From assembly GCF_023161665.1 (NCBI RefSeq), contig NZ_JALNTW010000006.1, forward strand, positions 62,001-126,000: a DNA stretch of 64,000 nt, written 5' to 3'. Positions 1 to 9,666 of the stretch are shown in pieces. Made by a program: the position numbers and the translations under genes. Source of the DNA: Shewanella sp. 1CM18E (GTDB lineage Bacteria; Pseudomonadota; Gammaproteobacteria; Enterobacterales; Shewanellaceae). The notes below the pieces were generated by a model, which was not told where the DNA came from, did not search any database, and worked only from the letters and a program-made list of their open reading frames with translations. Each line of letters opens with the position of its first letter. Positions within the stretch are counted from its first letter, which is position 1.

Positions 1-65
1 TTGATCAAAATGACGAAAACTTGTCAGTACTTGAGTTAAATGTCACGCTTCCAGAGCAAAACTAA
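1..65 (+). CDS. minE: MinE, cell division topological specificity factor (C-terminal end only)
   Basis: The first 65 bases, read in frame from base 3, encode a 20-residue tail ending at TAA (63-65). The tail contains LELNVTLPE, which matches the very end of E. coli MinE (ILELNVTLPE). MinE drives the pole-to-pole oscillation of MinCD so that the division septum forms at mid-cell. The rest of the gene, and presumably minD and minC, lie to the left of the window. It converges on rnd and shares the terminator at 101-125. Only the tail is visible, so identity rests on this one conserved motif. Confidence 0.8.
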   Translation, partial: DQNDENLSVLELNVTLPEQN

Positions 66-97
66 AAACCTGTTTAAACTAACGTCCGTTTAAGTAA

Positions 98-127
98 ATA
101 AAAAGCCCGCTATCGCGGGCTTTTTAA
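98..127. terminator. Bidirectional terminator between minE and rnd
   Basis: AAAAAGCCCGC-TATC-GCGGGCTTTTT is a GC-rich hairpin flanked by A and T runs on both sides. It can end transcription of minE on the plus strand and of rnd on the minus strand. Confidence 0.85.
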
Positions 128-133
128 TATTTA

Positions 134-1243
134 TTATAGCTTTAACTTGCTCAGGGGATCAGCAACAATAGCTTCACGCCACCCAGTTAAAATCAGTGGC
201 TTATCGCCTTGTTTACCGGCCCAGATCCACTCTAAATATTCGTGTATAAACTTCTTCGAACCTAGTAGCTCAATTGGAATATTGTTAGCTTCTGCTTGCT
301 CTGTAATACAGTTTTTAATGCTTTTAAACGCAATTTTATAGCCAGTCTTAAGGGCTATTACATCTAACGGTTTAGGCGGGTTATCAAAACTCACATTGGC
401 AATTATCCGGCAGATTTCTTTGCCATGAATACGCTTTTCTTGCTCTGTTAGTTCTGTCAGCTTATAGAGATCATTACTATTTTTAGGCTGCTTTTTAGCA
501 AGACCAATTAGCGCATGATCTTTAACAACAAAGCCCAACGCTAAATCTTTTTGTAGTGCACGCTTTAAACGCCAGCTTGCAAGATCGCGTAATACAGCGA
601 GTTGATTACTGGTTAACTGGAAGGCATTTTTAACTTTTAGGTAAGCTGTCTCAGGATCCGGTTGCTCAAGACGACCCTGCGTCATACGCACGCCCTCTTC
701 ATAAATCCAATCGAGTCTGCCCTGCTCTTCTAGTTTCTGCACTAGTTGCGGATATAGCTTATAAAGATAATAAACGTCATTAGCCGCATAGTTTAGCTGA
801 GCCTCAGTTAACGGGCGCTTGATCCAATCTGTACGCGACTCACCTTTATCAAGGCTGACTTCTAATGTCTGCTCAACAAGTTTGGCGTAGCCTAAACCAT
901 GGCCCATACCTGCGAGGCTAGCAGCTATTTGGCTATCAAATAGGTTTGTTGGTTGGCACTGACCATAATGTGCAAACACTTCTAAGTCTTCACTGCATGA
1001 GTGCAGTAATTTGACACTGCTTTCTTTTTTAAGCAGTTGCCAAAATAGATCAAGATTACTCACAGCCAATGGATCGATTAACGCCAGTGTTTTACCGTCA
1101 TAAGCTTGAATAAGACCTAATCTTGCATAATAGGTGCGAGTACGAACAAATTCTGTGTCTAGCACCAATAAATCAGCTTCTTGGTATTGCTCTACAAGGG
1201 CCGCTAAACTGGCATCATCTTCAATATATTGAAACGCTAACAA
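134..1243 (-). CDS. rnd: Ribonuclease D
   Basis: 3'-5' exoribonuclease of the DEDDy family that trims the 3' ends of tRNA precursors and other small stable RNAs. The Exo I motif DTEF is at residues 29-32. The HSCSED segment (81-86) supplies the second acidic residue. The Exo III motif YAANDVYYL (152-160) carries the Tyr and Asp typical of DEDDy enzymes. An HRDC nucleic-acid-binding region follows at about 215-290. The length (369 aa) fits the family. The start is TTG with GGAG nine bases upstream. It lies downstream of fadD on the same strand, as fadD-rnd do in E. coli, but a hairpin at 1267-1289 separates them. Confidence 0.95.
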   Translation of the reverse strand: MLAFQYIEDDASLAALVEQYQEADLLVLDTEFVRTRTYYARLGLIQAYDGKTLALIDPLAVSNLDLFWQLLKKESSVKLLHSCSEDLEVFAHYGQCQPTNLFDSQIAASLAGMGHGLGYAKLVEQTLEVSLDKGESRTDWIKRPLTEAQLNYAANDVYYLYKLYPQLVQKLEEQGRLDWIYEEGVRMTQGRLEQPDPETAYLKVKNAFQLTSNQLAVLRDLASWRLKRALQKDLALGFVVKDHALIGLAKKQPKNSNDLYKLTELTEQEKRIHGKEICRIIANVSFDNPPKPLDVIALKTGYKIAFKSIKNCITEQAEANNIPIELLGSKKFIHEYLEWIWAGKQGDKPLILTGWREAIVADPLSKLKL

Positions 1244-1265
1244 AGTTGTCTACTCCATAAATATG

Positions 1266-1290
1266 CAAAAGCCGGCTGTCGCCGGCTTTA
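1266..1290 (-). terminator. Terminator downstream of fadD
   Basis: AAAAGCCGGC-TGTC-GCCGGCTTT hairpin. On the minus strand it is followed by a T run and lies about 45 bp past the fadD stop. Confidence 0.7.
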
Positions 1291-1332
1291 GTCTAATCAA
1301 AAGTGGCATTCACCACATTATGATTCATGAGG

Positions 1333-3006
1333 TTAATCTTGCTTAGCCTCATCTCTCAATTCCCGACGTAAGATCTTACCTACGTTGGTTTTAGGCAGTT
1401 CATCTCTAAATTCTACCAGCTTAGGAATTTTATAGCCCGTCAAATGCACGCGACAATGCTTAATTACGTCCTCTTTGGTTAAAGATTTGTCGTTTGCAAC
1501 CACAAATACCTTAACTAGCTCGCCAGAAACCTCATGCGGTACGCCAACAGCGGCCACTTCGATAACTTTAGGATGCAGAGCAACGACTTCTTCCACTTCA
1601 TTCGGGAACACGTTAAAGCCAGAAACAAGGATCATGTCTTTTTTACGGTCAACAATAAAGAAGTAACCTTGCTCGTCCATGTAACCGATATCACCTGTAG
1701 CCAAATAGCCATCTTTATCAATAACATTGCTCGTTTCTTCTGGACGCTGCCAATAACCCACCATAACCTGTGGACCTTTAGCAAATAGCTCACCTGTTTC
1801 GCCTTGTGCAAGCACATTACCTTCATCGTCACGTACTTGAATATCAGTGTTGGCTACAGGGAAACCAATTGAGCCATTGTAACCATCAAGGTTGTATGGA
1901 CAACAAGTCACAAGTGGCGCGGCTTCCGTTAGACCGTAACCTTCAAGTAGACGAGTTTTGGTTAAACCTTGCCACTTATCAGCAACTGCACGTTGAACCG
2001 CCATACCGCCACCGATTGAAAGCTTTAACTCGCTAAAATTAAGCTTTGCGAAATCTTCGTTATTCACTAATGCGTTAAATAACGTATTTACACCTGTTAA
2101 TACTGTAAATGGGTGTTTTTCTAGCTCGCTAACAAATGCTGGTAGATCACGTGGGTTAGTGATCAATAGGTTATTCGCACCTTTATGAATAAACAGCAAG
2201 CAGTTAACCGTTAATGCAAAGATATGATAAAGCGGCAATGCCGTTACCACGAACTCTTTGCCTTGCTCTAACATTGGGCCGTATGCTGCGTCGGCTTGAA
2301 GTAGGTTACTGACCACATTGCTATGACTGAGCATCGCGCCTTTTGATACGCCGGTAGTACCACCAGTGTATTGCAGGAAGGCTAAATCATCTTTCTTAAC
2401 CGTTGGTTTAACATACTGCATGCGTCGGCCTTTAGATAAAGCCTTACGCATTGAGATAGCTTGTGGCAAATGGTACTTAGGCACCATTTTCTTAATGTAT
2501 TTAACAACAAAGTTAACGACTGTGCGCTTTGGTGCGCTCAGTAAGTCGCCTAAACCAGTTAAAATGACACTTTCAACAGGCGTGTCGGCAACCACTTTTT
2601 CAAGCGTATGAGCAAAGTTAGACACTACAACAATGGCTTTTGCGCCGGAATCGTTAAGCTGATGTTTGAGTTCACGTGGCGTGTATAGCGGGTTTACGTT
2701 AACGACCACCATACCTGCGCGCAAAATACCAAACAATGCGATAGGATATTGTAATAGGTTCGGCATCATAATAGCGACGCGGTCGCCTTTATTTAGCTTC
2801 AATTCATTTTGGAGGTATGCCGCAAAGGCTCTACTGCGCTCTTCTAGCTTGCGGTAGGTCAAAACAGCGCCCATGTTTACAAAGGCTGGTTGATCCGCGT
2901 TTTTAGCGACTGAGGTTTCGAACAAATCAACAAGTGATGCATATTGCTCTATATCAATCTCAGAAGGCACGTCATCTGGTAGATTATTAATCCAAAGTTG
3001 GTCCAC
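1333..3006 (-). CDS. fadD: Long-chain-fatty-acid--CoA ligase
   Basis: Activates long-chain fatty acids to acyl-CoA with ATP, at the inner face of the cytoplasmic membrane, feeding beta-oxidation and linked to uptake. It is an adenylate-forming enzyme of 557 aa. The P-loop-like signature [11 protein letters not shown] is at 213-223. The motif [10 protein letters not shown] sits mid-protein. The C-terminal segment has the hinge region [16 protein letters not shown] and the conserved lysine segment [13 protein letters not shown] near the end. The start is GTG preceded by AGGAG. A strong match in length and sequence to E. coli FadD. No FadR or PsrA operator was recognised with confidence in the upstream 180 bp. 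Confidence 0.95.
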   Translation of the reverse strand: MDQLWINNLPDDVPSEIDIEQYASLVDLFETSVAKNADQPAFVNMGAVLTYRKLEERSRAFAAYLQNELKLNKGDRVAIMMPNLLQYPIALFGILRAGMVVVNVNPLYTPRELKHQLNDSGAKAIVVVSNFAHTLEKVVADTPVESVILTGLGDLLSAPKRTVVNFVVKYIKKMVPKYHLPQAISMRKALSKGRRMQYVKPTVKKDDLAFLQYTGGTTGVSKGAMLSHSNVVSNLLQADAAYGPMLEQGKEFVVTALPLYHIFALTVNCLLFIHKGANNLLITNPRDLPAFVSELEKHPFTVLTGVNTLFNALVNNEDFAKLNFSELKLSIGGGMAVQRAVADKWQGLTKTRLLEGYGLTEAAPLVTCCPYNLDGYNGSIGFPVANTDIQVRDDEGNVLAQGETGELFAKGPQVMVGYWQRPEETSNVIDKDGYLATGDIGYMDEQGYFFIVDRKKDMILVSGFNVFPNEVEEVVALHPKVIEVAAVGVPHEVSGELVKVFVVANDKSLTKEDVIKHCRVHLTGYKIPKLVEFRDELPKTNVGKILRRELRDEAKQD

Positions 3007-3190
3007 AAAAATCTCCTAATCTCTCCACCTGCGGTAAAACACCCGCAAAGCTTGTTAGCAGCTTGCCAAGTAAGCAAGCTAAAACACTGTCTGGTCTTTA
3101 TATTTTTTTAGTCAACGCCAATAAATCATACAAGCGTTTAAATTTTGATTATCATCACATAAATGACACAAAAAACCTAGCCTCTTTTTT

Positions 3191-4072
3191 CTAGGCGGTT
3201 AAGAAGTCTCTAATCGCCTCAGAAACTTGTGCCGCATTCCCCATATGCAGATGATGATCACCATCAAGCTCTACAGTTTGTAACCGCTCAAACCAGCGAT
3301 GCGCCATCGGGATCGCCTCTCGCAACTGAGGAAAACCTCCGCTACCAGAAATTAATAGAGTATTGACTGTATGGGCTTGCATTAAGGCATCGACTTGAGA
3401 AAAAGTCAGTCTTAAAGGGGAATCTAATTTTAAGCGAGGATCACTGCGCCAGCATACCCCAGAATCAAGGTTTTGCATATTGCGCTGAGTCAATAATTCG
3501 CACCATTGCAGGTCTAGTGCGGTTAATTTGTGCCGTGCATTGGCTGCAATAGCCATATCACGATAAATACTGGCAGGTTTAGCTTGTGTTGCTAAAAATC
3601 GTCTATGTCCAGCAAAGCTATTTTGCAGGCGTGTTTTAGATTTAGACTCGCTCTCATAAAGAGGAGAAAGCGCTTCAATAAGCACCAATTTGTCAACTTT
3701 GTCGGCAAACGCTGCTGCATAAGCTGAAGCAATAATGCCGCCTAATGAGTGACCAACAAGAGCGAATGGTTTGCGCTTAACAACATGAGTTAACACTTCA
3801 ATAAGCGCATCTAAGTCGTAAAGGTAATCAACCCAATGCAGCGGGTAACTACCAGGTCTATGCTGAGAGCCGCCATGACCCGGCCAATCAATAGCTAAAA
3901 CTTGGTAATCGGCGAGATAGTGACTCAGTGGCTCAAAGCTATTGGCATTATCTAGCCAACCATGTAATGCCAATAACAGTGGTTTGTCCGGCGAACCCCA
4001 TAATCGTCCCGCTAAGGTAATATGGGGTAACTTAAGGGTTATTTCGTTATCGGGTTCGCAGACTAAGTGCAT
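3191..4072 (-). CDS. Alpha/beta-fold hydrolase
   Basis: Serine hydrolase of the alpha/beta fold, 293 aa, cytoplasmic (no signal peptide). The nucleophile elbow GHSLGG places the catalytic Ser at about 109. The oxyanion-hole HGW is at 37-39. The C-terminal GDHHLH (271-276) supplies the catalytic His. The substrate cannot be told from sequence; esterase, lipase or thioesterase are possible. It starts 8 bp after the stop of the exported methyltransferase upstream, so the two are probably co-transcribed. Confidence 0.8.
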   Translation of the reverse strand: MHLVCEPDNEITLKLPHITLAGRLWGSPDKPLLLALHGWLDNANSFEPLSHYLADYQVLAIDWPGHGGSQHRPGSYPLHWVDYLYDLDALIEVLTHVVKRKPFALVGHSLGGIIASAYAAAFADKVDKLVLIEALSPLYESESKSKTRLQNSFAGHRRFLATQAKPASIYRDMAIAANARHKLTALDLQWCELLTQRNMQNLDSGVCWRSDPRLKLDSPLRLTFSQVDALMQAHTVNTLLISGSGGFPQLREAIPMAHRWFERLQTVELDGDHHLHMGNAAQVSEAIRDFLTA

Positions 4073-4080
4073 CTATACAA

Positions 4081-4923
4081 TTACTTTTTGATAAATTTAA
4101 GCGTCATTCTATCGCTTTCACCAATATCGAGATACTTTTGTTTATCTTGCTCATCAAGCGCTAAACGTGGTGGTAATGTCCACACCCCTTTCGGATAATC
4201 TTTAGTATCTTTTGCATTGGCATTAACTTCTGAGCTCGCAACAAAAGTAAAGCCCGCTTTTTCAGCAAGTTTAATCACTTCGGCCTGTTCCATATAACCG
4301 GTTTTAGCGTCCATTCCAGGGTTGGCTCTGTGCTCAACAATACCAAAAGTACCGCCTGACTTTAACACTTTGTAGGCTGAGTCAAACACTGGCTCTAAAT
4401 ACCCTTTCATCGCCCAGTTATGCAGGTTTCTAAAAGTAAGTACTGCATCGACGCTATCATCTTTACCCATAGCATAATAAGTTGGAGGATCGAATGTGAC
4501 AGTGCTCGCCGCTCCGAGCTTTGCTTGATTATCTATTAGCCAAGCTTCAAACTTTTTACCTGATTTAGCGCGGTAGCCATTTTTTAGCTTTTCATCACTT
4601 GGATTGGTGTCGAAATTACCTGCAACATAGTGGCCTTCTGCAGCTAAATACGGCGCTAAGATCTCAGCGTACCAACCGCCACCAGGCCATAACTCAATCA
4701 CCGTATCGGTAGGTTTAATGTCAAAAAAGCTTAATGTTTGCTGTGGATGACGATATTCATCTCGAGCGCTGTTTTTCGCTTGTCTAAAATCACTATCCAC
4801 TGCGGTTTGTAATGCTGAATTACTATGTGTCTCATCACCATGAGCGCTAACTGTGGTGCTTAAAAGTGATAAACTGCAGGTGCTAGCAAGTGCAATACTT
4901 GCTGCAATAAATGTCTTTTTCAT
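4081..4923 (-). CDS. Exported class I SAM-dependent methyltransferase-like protein (COG4798 type)
   Basis: 280 aa. Residues 1-27 form a clear Sec signal peptide: MKK, a hydrophobic core, then VSAHG near the cleavage site. The mature part begins with a segment typical of predicted methyltransferases of the COG4798 kind. It has the glycine-rich SAM-binding motif I, VIELWPGGGWYAEIL, and a later motif LTFRNLHNW. An enzyme needing SAM outside the cytoplasm would be unexpected, so either the protein binds something else or the ligand is carried in during folding. Function unknown. RBS GGGAGAAAG precedes the ATG. It sits immediately upstream of the hydrolase gene. Confidence 0.75.
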   Translation of the reverse strand: MKKTFIAASIALASTCSLSLLSTTVSAHGDETHSNSALQTAVDSDFRQAKNSARDEYRHPQQTLSFFDIKPTDTVIELWPGGGWYAEILAPYLAAEGHYVAGNFDTNPSDEKLKNGYRAKSGKKFEAWLIDNQAKLGAASTVTFDPPTYYAMGKDDSVDAVLTFRNLHNWAMKGYLEPVFDSAYKVLKSGGTFGIVEHRANPGMDAKTGYMEQAEVIKLAEKAGFTFVASSEVNANAKDTKDYPKGVWTLPPRLALDEQDKQKYLDIGESDRMTLKFIKK

Positions 4924-5053
4924 TGTCTTTCTCCCTTATATGACAGGCATCAACCTAGCAGTCGATTAACAAAAATCCAACCCATATAAACAGAGATTTA
5001 CATTTTTATATAATATTACAGCTCGTTAAAATGTATTTAAAAATAACAAGGGA

Positions 5054-5752
5054 CTATTTTTGCTTTAATGCGGCACTATCCACCCTGCGCCAACATAAAA
5101 ATAGCATTGCAGCACTGGTTGCTAACCATACAAAAACCCAGAACCATGCAGGCAGCCAGCTTTCACCAGCCAGCATATTGGCATCTCCCTGCCCTTCTAA
5201 GCCTAGTAACACCATGGGGCTGGCTAATGCATTCAGTATGATCATCAGTGCCATGACTCTTAAACTACTGGCTAAAAAGCGGTTTTGCTTAAGCTTTAAT
5301 GGCAGTAAAAATAATATCGCTAAACAAGCTAAAATTGCGATGGTTAAAAAGTCACGTGCCCAAAGTAATATTGTTAATACGACTACGCTGCCCAGCAAAG
5401 CAAAACTTAAGCGAATACCTTTAGGCCAAGTGGCGAACATAAAAATGAAATATCCCCAAAGCGCTGCACCAAAGTATCCAGCAAAGCCAATAACCATCGG
5501 CCAACCGCCTTGACTAAAGCATAGTCCAGCACCGTTGGGAAATAACTGAATATGACTGACCACACCGCCTGAAAACACGGTAGCTAAAGCATGTGAAAGC
5601 TCGTGAAAATAACTCTCTAACCATTTAAATGGCACACTGACAAAAGGAATTCGTGTAACGATAAAAGCGAGGAAAAGTTCAATAAGAAAGCGAGTACGGC
5701 TGGGAGCGCCAGATGTGGGTTGTGAATGAGTAACGCTGTCAGAGTTAAGCAT
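5054..5752 (-). CDS. M50 family membrane metallopeptidase
   Basis: 232-aa polytopic membrane protein. The zinc-binding HELSH motif is at residues 50-54, followed by hydrophobic segments around 85-110, 115-130, 133-155, 165-180 and 200-218. This architecture fits the M50B-like peptidase family, intramembrane-type zinc proteases whose substrates are mostly unknown. Its ATG overlaps the stop of the preceding 103-aa ORF (ATGCTTAA), so translation of the two is probably coupled. Confidence 0.75.
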   Translation of the reverse strand: MLNSDSVTHSQPTSGAPSRTRFLIELFLAFIVTRIPFVSVPFKWLESYFHELSHALATVFSGGVVSHIQLFPNGAGLCFSQGGWPMVIGFAGYFGAALWGYFIFMFATWPKGIRLSFALLGSVVVLTILLWARDFLTIAILACLAILFLLPLKLKQNRFLASSLRVMALMIILNALASPMVLLGLEGQGDANMLAGESWLPAWFWVFVWLATSAAMLFLCWRRVDSAALKQK

Positions 5753-6056
5753 AGGTATCTATGCCTACCATCTGCTGGATCTCCTCGCGTTTAGCAGCAT
5801 GCTGATGAATGAGATACTCAGCAACTGCGCCTCTTTGCCCCGCAGTTTGATTTTCATATTCCACATGAGCGCCAAGTCTAGATTGCAAGGCTGCGGCATC
5901 TTCTTGATATGCATTAATGGTTAACGACTGAGCAGCAATCGGCAGTGACGTCTCAACGCTATCGGCAGCATTAGTACCAATATGGCTGACAGCCTTATTA
6001 ACATCTACTTTAGTCGTGGAGTGAGCCGCTGTTAAATGACTCGAATTAACCTGCAT
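5745..6056 (-). CDS. Conserved-looking hypothetical protein, coupled to M50 peptidase
   Basis: 103 aa, hydrophilic, no signal peptide and no membrane segment. The N-terminal half is rich in Ser, Thr and Ala and is probably disordered. The C-terminal half (about 50-103) looks folded and helical and ends in GIDTYA. ATG is preceded by AAGGAC at 7 bases. The stop overlaps the start of the M50 peptidase gene by 8 bp, which supports a real gene acting with it. I do not recognise a family. An adaptor, substrate or unrelated cytosolic protein are all possible. Confidence 0.6.
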   Translation of the reverse strand: MQVNSSHLTAAHSTTKVDVNKAVSHIGTNAADSVETSLPIAAQSLTINAYQEDAAALQSRLGAHVEYENQTAGQRGAVAEYLIHQHAAKREEIQQMVGIDTYA

Positions 6057-6206
6057 TCAATTGTCCTTAATGTCGCTAAGCATAGCTTAAGGCTATGCTT
6101 TACCAGCAGATGACTTATCGTTTTATATGACTATAAGCGTTAAGTCATCGTTCATTAGTGAGCTTATTTAACTGACTTAACTAGAGTTGCTCCTCTATTT
6201 TAGTCA

Positions 6207-6923
6207 TTACTCTCTGCCCGGCAACTTTTGCCAAGTCACGGTATCTCGAAGATACACAGGCGTTAAGTCATCAACACTTGTGCTTAGCCCCTTGTTAACA
6301 CCATCTTGTGCCAAGGCTAGCATATATTTGGCTTCAGGAAACTTAGCTTTATCATTGATAGTTAACGTATCTGTCAGCGCTAGCAGTTGCGGGAAAGCAT
6401 CAAAGCCTGTGCCACAAGCGGTAATTGGCTGCTCTACATCTAAGCTTAATACTATTGCTTCTGGAGCACTAACAACTTCATCGTTCACTAAGGTCGCAAT
6501 ACCATTAACCTCGATATATTGGCCCCAGTAAACTTCGCCCATGCGAGCGTCAATTGCAGCAAGCACTTGCTTAGCACCATCTTCAATCGCTGATTGCGCC
6601 ATGGCTGCTAGCGTTGAAATACCAATAACAGGCAGCTCTTGCCCGAGAGCTAAACCTTGAGTAATGCTGGTACAAATACGGATCCCAGTAAAACTTCCAG
6701 GTCCTCTACCGTAAGCGACTACATCAACATCTTTAAGCGCTAACTCTGCTTGAGCCAACACCGACTTCACCATTGGTAATAAACGTTGGCTATGCTCACG
6801 CGGCGCATCAGCTTGCTCGCTGTAGATTACACCCTTATGACTTACCGCTGCTGAACAAGACTCTGTACAGGTATCGAGTGCAAGAATACTTAGTGAAACC
6901 GCTTCTTTGGTTGTATCTGTCAT
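6207..6923 (-). CDS. tsaB: tRNA threonylcarbamoyladenosine biosynthesis protein TsaB
   Basis: Partner of TsaD (with TsaE) in making t6A at position 37 of ANN-decoding tRNAs. TsaB is the ASKHA-fold scaffold that dimerises with TsaD. The N-terminal motif ILALDTCTESCSAAV and the GRGPGSFTGIRI segment are characteristic. The 238-aa length is normal for the family. It lies between the small ORF/M50 pair and yoaA. In E. coli tsaB (yeaZ) likewise neighbours yoaA. Confidence 0.95.
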   Translation of the reverse strand: MTDTTKEAVSLSILALDTCTESCSAAVSHKGVIYSEQADAPREHSQRLLPMVKSVLAQAELALKDVDVVAYGRGPGSFTGIRICTSITQGLALGQELPVIGISTLAAMAQSAIEDGAKQVLAAIDARMGEVYWGQYIEVNGIATLVNDEVVSAPEAIVLSLDVEQPITACGTGFDAFPQLLALTDTLTINDKAKFPEAKYMLALAQDGVNKGLSTSVDDLTPVYLRDTVTWQKLPGRE

Positions 6924-7240
6924 TTAATTAGTTACCAAACTTTATAATTACGCGTATTAAATCTTCAGGCGCCGATAATACTTGAGATTTTAAGCTGACT
7001 TTAGCCCCCAATAATTACCGAACTGTTAACTAGGCAGTTGCTCGCGACTCATTTGGCACGTGTAATGCTGTTGCAATATCGCCTGTTTAATATGCTACGG
7101 CCTTTGTTTCTGCGGGCTTATGGTTATAATAAACACCGCATTAAGGCAAATGAATGCCGCGATTATACCCCAACTCTTGCTCTAGCTTTAAGTGTTAATA
7201 GCCAAACTTATTAATCGAAATCCATATCTAAGATTGAAGG
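6924..7240. other. Intergenic region tsaB-yoaA
   Basis: 317 bp between two minus-strand genes. It should hold the tsaB promoter. I see no ORF with a ribosome binding site, no strong hairpin and no repeat. Confidence 0.5.
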
Positions 7241-9166
7241 TTAGTTAATTTGCTCCAAAAACGCTGTGGCTTTATCTAAATCTCGTGTTCTTGCCATAGG
7301 TGGTAGAGAATTTAAAAAAGCTTGGCCATAAGGCTTATTGACGATGCGGTTATCACACAATATCAGCACACCTTTATCTTTTTCATCGCGGATCAAACGT
7401 CCCACACCTTGATTAAGGGTAATCACGGCTTGTGGCAATGAGATTTCACTAAAGGCATCTTTACCTTCTCGTTCAATCGCTTCGCTGCGTGCCCTAAATA
7501 AATTGTCATCAGGAGAGATAAACGGCAGTTTATCAATAATCACGCAGCTTAACAGTTTGCCGCGCACATCAACGCCTTCCCAAAATGCGCCGGTGCCTAG
7601 TAGTACCGCATTGCCCAGTTGCCGATACTTTTTTAATAAACTCTGCTTACCCGCCTGCCCTTGCACTAACAATGGATAATGAACCCGCCGCTGCAGTATT
7701 GGCGCAACCGCATTTAACATTCGATGACTGGTAAACAAAATAAACGTGCGGCCTTTGGCTGCATTAACTGCTTTTACGCACACATCGACAAATTGGCTTA
7801 ATGCAGCATGGTGATTATTAACGCTGGCTAGATGGCGTGGCACGCAAAAAAGGGCGTTATTTTGATAATCGAAGGGACTTTCAAGCAACATCTCTTTAGA
7901 TTGGCTTAAACCAAGTTGCCGAGTAAACAAACTTAAATCTCGGTTGATTTGTAATGTTGCTGAAGTAAAAATCCAAGCAACATTAGAATCAAATAATTTG
8001 CGGCACTCTTTAGCAACATCAATTGGTGCGATACGTAACACGAGATATCGATGACCGTAGTCAATACTGTAAGCAGCCTGATTGTTCTCACATAAGAAAA
8101 ATGACTCTAACTTATTGGCTAATATTTCGAGTTTCTCAATCTCATCATCAAGATCATCACTGCGACCAACATGGCCTAACAATACACTTTGCAGCGCCTT
8201 GATCTCTTTAACTAAACCCCAAGAAAGCACAGACAAAGCTTTGTTTGATTGCAATCGACGCCAATCCGTATCACCAAGCTGATATAGCGCTTGCTGCCAT
8301 TCGTTAAGCTGCGCTGCACAGCGAGCACTGAGCAACTCTATTTGCTTAGCATCTCTGAGCTCAAATCGATAAATATCAATAAGTTTATTAAATACATCAG
8401 CAAGCTGCCGAGTTGCGCACTGCTGACCAAAATACGTAACCGCAATATCTGGTAAAAGGTGCGCCTCGTCAAAAACCACCACATCTGAATCAGGCAATAA
8501 CTCTGCAAAGCCTGTTTCTTTTAAAATTCTATCGGCCAGAAAAAGGTGATGATTGACCACGATAACGCGCGCATCTTTGGCTCTATTGCGAGCTTTACGG
8601 GTAAAGCACTCGTCATAATAATCACAGCGCTGACCAACACAAGTTTCTTTAGCGCTGACAACCAGCGGAATAGCAGGCGAGTTTTCAGATACCGCGGTTA
8701 AACCGCCAATATCACCATCTGTGGTTTGCCCTGCCCATTGGTTAATCCTGAGTAAATCATCCAGTACTTGAGTTTCCATCGAGCTTGCGCCTGACAGCTC
8801 CTTTTCCATCAAGTGCTGACACAGATAATTATTACGCCCTTTGAGCAAGGCCACCTTTGGCGTTAAGCCAAACATATCCAGTAGTGCGGGTAAATCTTTG
8901 TAAAACAACTGCTCTTGTAGATTCTTACTGCCTGTGCTCACTATCACTTGCTTGGCGCTTAACAGCGAAGGAATAAGGTAGGCAAATGTTTTACCTACAC
9001 CGGTACCCGCCTCAACAACCAGATTGTTGCGGCTTTCTATCGACTCTGTGACAGCCTTCGCCATTATGACTTGCACATCACGGCAACTAAATCCTTTGAT
9101 CGATCGAGCTAATGCGCCATCGGTTGAAAATGCAGATGCGACTTGTTGGAGTAATTTGCTGCTCAA
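7241..9166 (-). CDS. yoaA: ATP-dependent DNA helicase YoaA (DinG/XPD family)
   Basis: Superfamily 2 iron-sulfur helicase. E. coli YoaA associates with the HolC subunit of DNA polymerase III and helps tolerate replication damage. Walker A GTGVGKT is at 54-60 and the DEAH box at 233-236. Four cysteines fit a 4Fe-4S cluster: C116, C176, C181 and C187. The C-terminal helicase motifs include GTGAFWEGVDV and QGVGRLIRDEKD. The length (641 aa) fits YoaA and is shorter than DinG. The reading frame opens at TTG with only a weak AGG upstream, so the exact start is uncertain. Confidence 0.9.
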   Translation of the reverse strand: MSSKLLQQVASAFSTDGALARSIKGFSCRDVQVIMAKAVTESIESRNNLVVEAGTGVGKTFAYLIPSLLSAKQVIVSTGSKNLQEQLFYKDLPALLDMFGLTPKVALLKGRNNYLCQHLMEKELSGASSMETQVLDDLLRINQWAGQTTDGDIGGLTAVSENSPAIPLVVSAKETCVGQRCDYYDECFTRKARNRAKDARVIVVNHHLFLADRILKETGFAELLPDSDVVVFDEAHLLPDIAVTYFGQQCATRQLADVFNKLIDIYRFELRDAKQIELLSARCAAQLNEWQQALYQLGDTDWRRLQSNKALSVLSWGLVKEIKALQSVLLGHVGRSDDLDDEIEKLEILANKLESFFLCENNQAAYSIDYGHRYLVLRIAPIDVAKECRKLFDSNVAWIFTSATLQINRDLSLFTRQLGLSQSKEMLLESPFDYQNNALFCVPRHLASVNNHHAALSQFVDVCVKAVNAAKGRTFILFTSHRMLNAVAPILQRRVHYPLLVQGQAGKQSLLKKYRQLGNAVLLGTGAFWEGVDVRGKLLSCVIIDKLPFISPDDNLFRARSEAIEREGKDAFSEISLPQAVITLNQGVGRLIRDEKDKGVLILCDNRIVNKPYGQAFLNSLPPMARTRDLDKATAFLEQIN

Positions 9167-9618
9167 GAGTGCAAGAACCTACTGTGGTAAAAGATAGCGA
9201 TTAATGGACGTCAGTTTAACTTAATTCAAATCACAACATGAGCTTTTGTTTTGCAGAGCCTATTTTACGCCGATAAAAACTGCAGGCATGGCAATGTTGA
9301 AATCAAGATTAATTGTTCACGATATAAAACAAATACTGACTACAAACGACAAGAAGCAGCTTTCATGGTATTCAATGGCGCTGAATTTCACTAATATTTA
9401 GTTCAGTTATTGGCCTAAATGACATTTAGATGAAGTTTACTCATCTGCTCAAATAAGCGCTTGCAATCATTTTTAAAACTGATTAGTTTAAATAACAGGT
9501 TAGCAAATGAGCTGCTTTAAAACAGTAGCCTTGAATGTTCAGCCTTTGAATACTCATATAGCATTTAGCTGCGCATCGAAATATTAAGCAGCATTTAAAC
9601 TGATAAAGAGACACGAAT
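9167..9618. other. Divergent promoter region yoaA / his operon
   Basis: 452 bp between the divergent yoaA and hisL. It must contain both promoters. AT-rich stretches around 9440-9500 could hold the his promoter, but no -35/-10 pair is convincing by eye. No other gene seen. Confidence 0.5.
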
Positions 9619-9666
9619 ATGACACAGCTTCTGAACTCTATCCATCATCACCACCATATGCGGTAG
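9619..9666 (+). CDS. hisL: his operon leader peptide
   Basis: A 15-codon ORF encoding MTQLLNSIHHHHHMR, with five His codons in a row, ends 150 bp before hisG. An AAAGAGA sequence precedes it. In the classic his attenuation mechanism the ribosome stalls here when charged His-tRNA is scarce, which prevents the downstream terminator from forming. The E. coli leader has seven His codons; this one has five. Confidence 0.93.
   Translation: MTQLLNSIHHHHHMR

Noticed and set aside
7241..9166. DinG instead of YoaA
   Set aside because: The length (641 aa) and the position next to tsaB fit YoaA; DinG is longer.
9643..9657. Run of His codons resembling an engineered poly-His tag
   Set aside because: It is the natural hisL leader peptide, placed just before the attenuator and hisG.
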